This document shows positions 63,836 to 64,000 of a stretch of 64,000 bases of DNA, piece after piece. The DNA comes from Bin80 sp026708685. GTDB lineage: Bacteria > Bacteroidota > Rhodothermia > Rhodothermales > Bin80. Under the pieces are notes generated by a model. That model was not told the DNA's origin. It saw nothing but the letters and a program-made list of their open reading frames with translations, and ran no database searches. The number at the start of each line of letters is the position of its first letter. Positions within the stretch are counted from its first letter, which is position 1. The translations under genes were made by a program, and so were the position numbers. The DNA is taken from NCBI GenBank assembly GCA_965200955.1, contig OZ241742.1, forward strand, positions 2,914,001-2,978,000, in the 5' to 3' direction.

Positions 63836-64000
63836 CTTCAAAACTGTACTGTAGTGATAGAGCAGGAATAAGTTGTAGTAAACTGAGTTGATGGTAGGAG
63901 ATCACGGATGTGTTTGAGGAATCATCATCTCTGGGGTATATGAACATGGGGTTTTGACGATTATAGGCATTATAGACTCCGAGAGTGATTGTTCTTTCTG
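63828..64000 (-). CDS. TonB-dependent receptor, C-terminal part only
   Basis: The gene enters from the right edge and ends at the TAA at 63828-63830, inside the DUF4249 gene. The visible 57 codons read TLGVYNAYNRQNPMFIYP, then a stretch with DDSSNTSVISYHQL, ending PALSLQYSFEDA, the typical final strands of a TonB-dependent outer-membrane receptor (NxYNRQNP, SYSF). It probably imports the ligand handled by the DUF4249 lipoprotein. Confidence 0.8.
   Translation of the reverse strand, partial: ERTITLGVYNAYNRQNPMFIYPRDDDSSNTSVISYHQLSLLQLIPALSLQYSFEDA

Noticed and set aside
1..64000. CRISPR arrays, tRNA and rRNA genes
   Set aside because: Intergenic regions were read on both strands; no spaced direct repeats of CRISPR type, no T-loop plus acceptor pattern and no rRNA-like sequence were recognised. 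Without a covariance search, a single tRNA could be missed.

Overview
The window is 64 kb of a low-to-moderate GC bacterial chromosome from the Bacteroidota/Rhodothermota (FCB) side of the tree. Evidence for this: a TonB-receptor C-terminus overlapping a DUF4249 lipoprotein at the right edge, a secreted subtilase with a type IX secretion-like C-terminal sorting domain, two carboxypeptidase-regulatory-domain outer-membrane proteins, and starts with few Shine-Dalgarno sequences. Many exported Gfo/Idh/MocA and TIM-barrel sugar enzymes and a PVC-type heme protein resemble Rhodothermales, Balneolales or planctomycete-like marine bacteria. The assignment to a group is inference.

Layout. 1-3.5 kb: an IS1595-type transposase overlapping by 4 bp a one-polypeptide restriction-modification gene that is switched out of frame at a run of nine G. 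3.6-12.3 kb: short-chain dehydrogenase, DinG-like helicase, phosphoribosyltransferase, aldo/keto reductase and two tandem outer-membrane paralogues. 12.5-18.8 kb and 23.4-29.9 kb: two minus-strand clusters of mostly Tat-exported sugar oxidoreductases and isomerase-like TIM barrels, with ApbE, a formylglycine-generating-enzyme-like protein and a gluconate-dehydrogenase small-subunit-like lipoprotein. They are separated by an orphan fused HsdM-HsdS gene and a membrane-anchored coiled-coil protein with 33-bp tandem repeats.

30.6-48.6 kb is an accessory zone. It starts with a 3.9 kb foreign segment whose top strand is A+C rich whichever strand is coding; this carries Sel1 and leucine-rich-repeat lipoproteins and a terminase-small-subunit-like plus PLD-like gene pair. 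Next come an IS4-family element with exact ends (34746-36194), a ClpP/SppA-fold protease with a small overlapping partner gene, a methyltransferase pseudogene with several lesions, the large secreted subtilase, an SRPBCC protein, a broken AAA ATPase gene and a 2.0 kb IS1380-like element with exact ends (46598-48609).

48.9-64 kb is mostly core: PVC-type heme protein plus LamG protein, nadA, an overlapping run of ABC ATPase, beta-barrel, NtrC-type regulator and TPR protein, gap-pgk, exonuclease I, a small inverted-repeat element, and the DUF4249/TonB pair.

Most interesting: the probable phase-variable restriction-modification gene carried with a transposase; the strand-skewed island and its PLD/terminase-like pair; the protease/small-protein pair; and the two periplasmic keto-sugar-type pathways. 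No tRNA, rRNA or CRISPR array was recognised.
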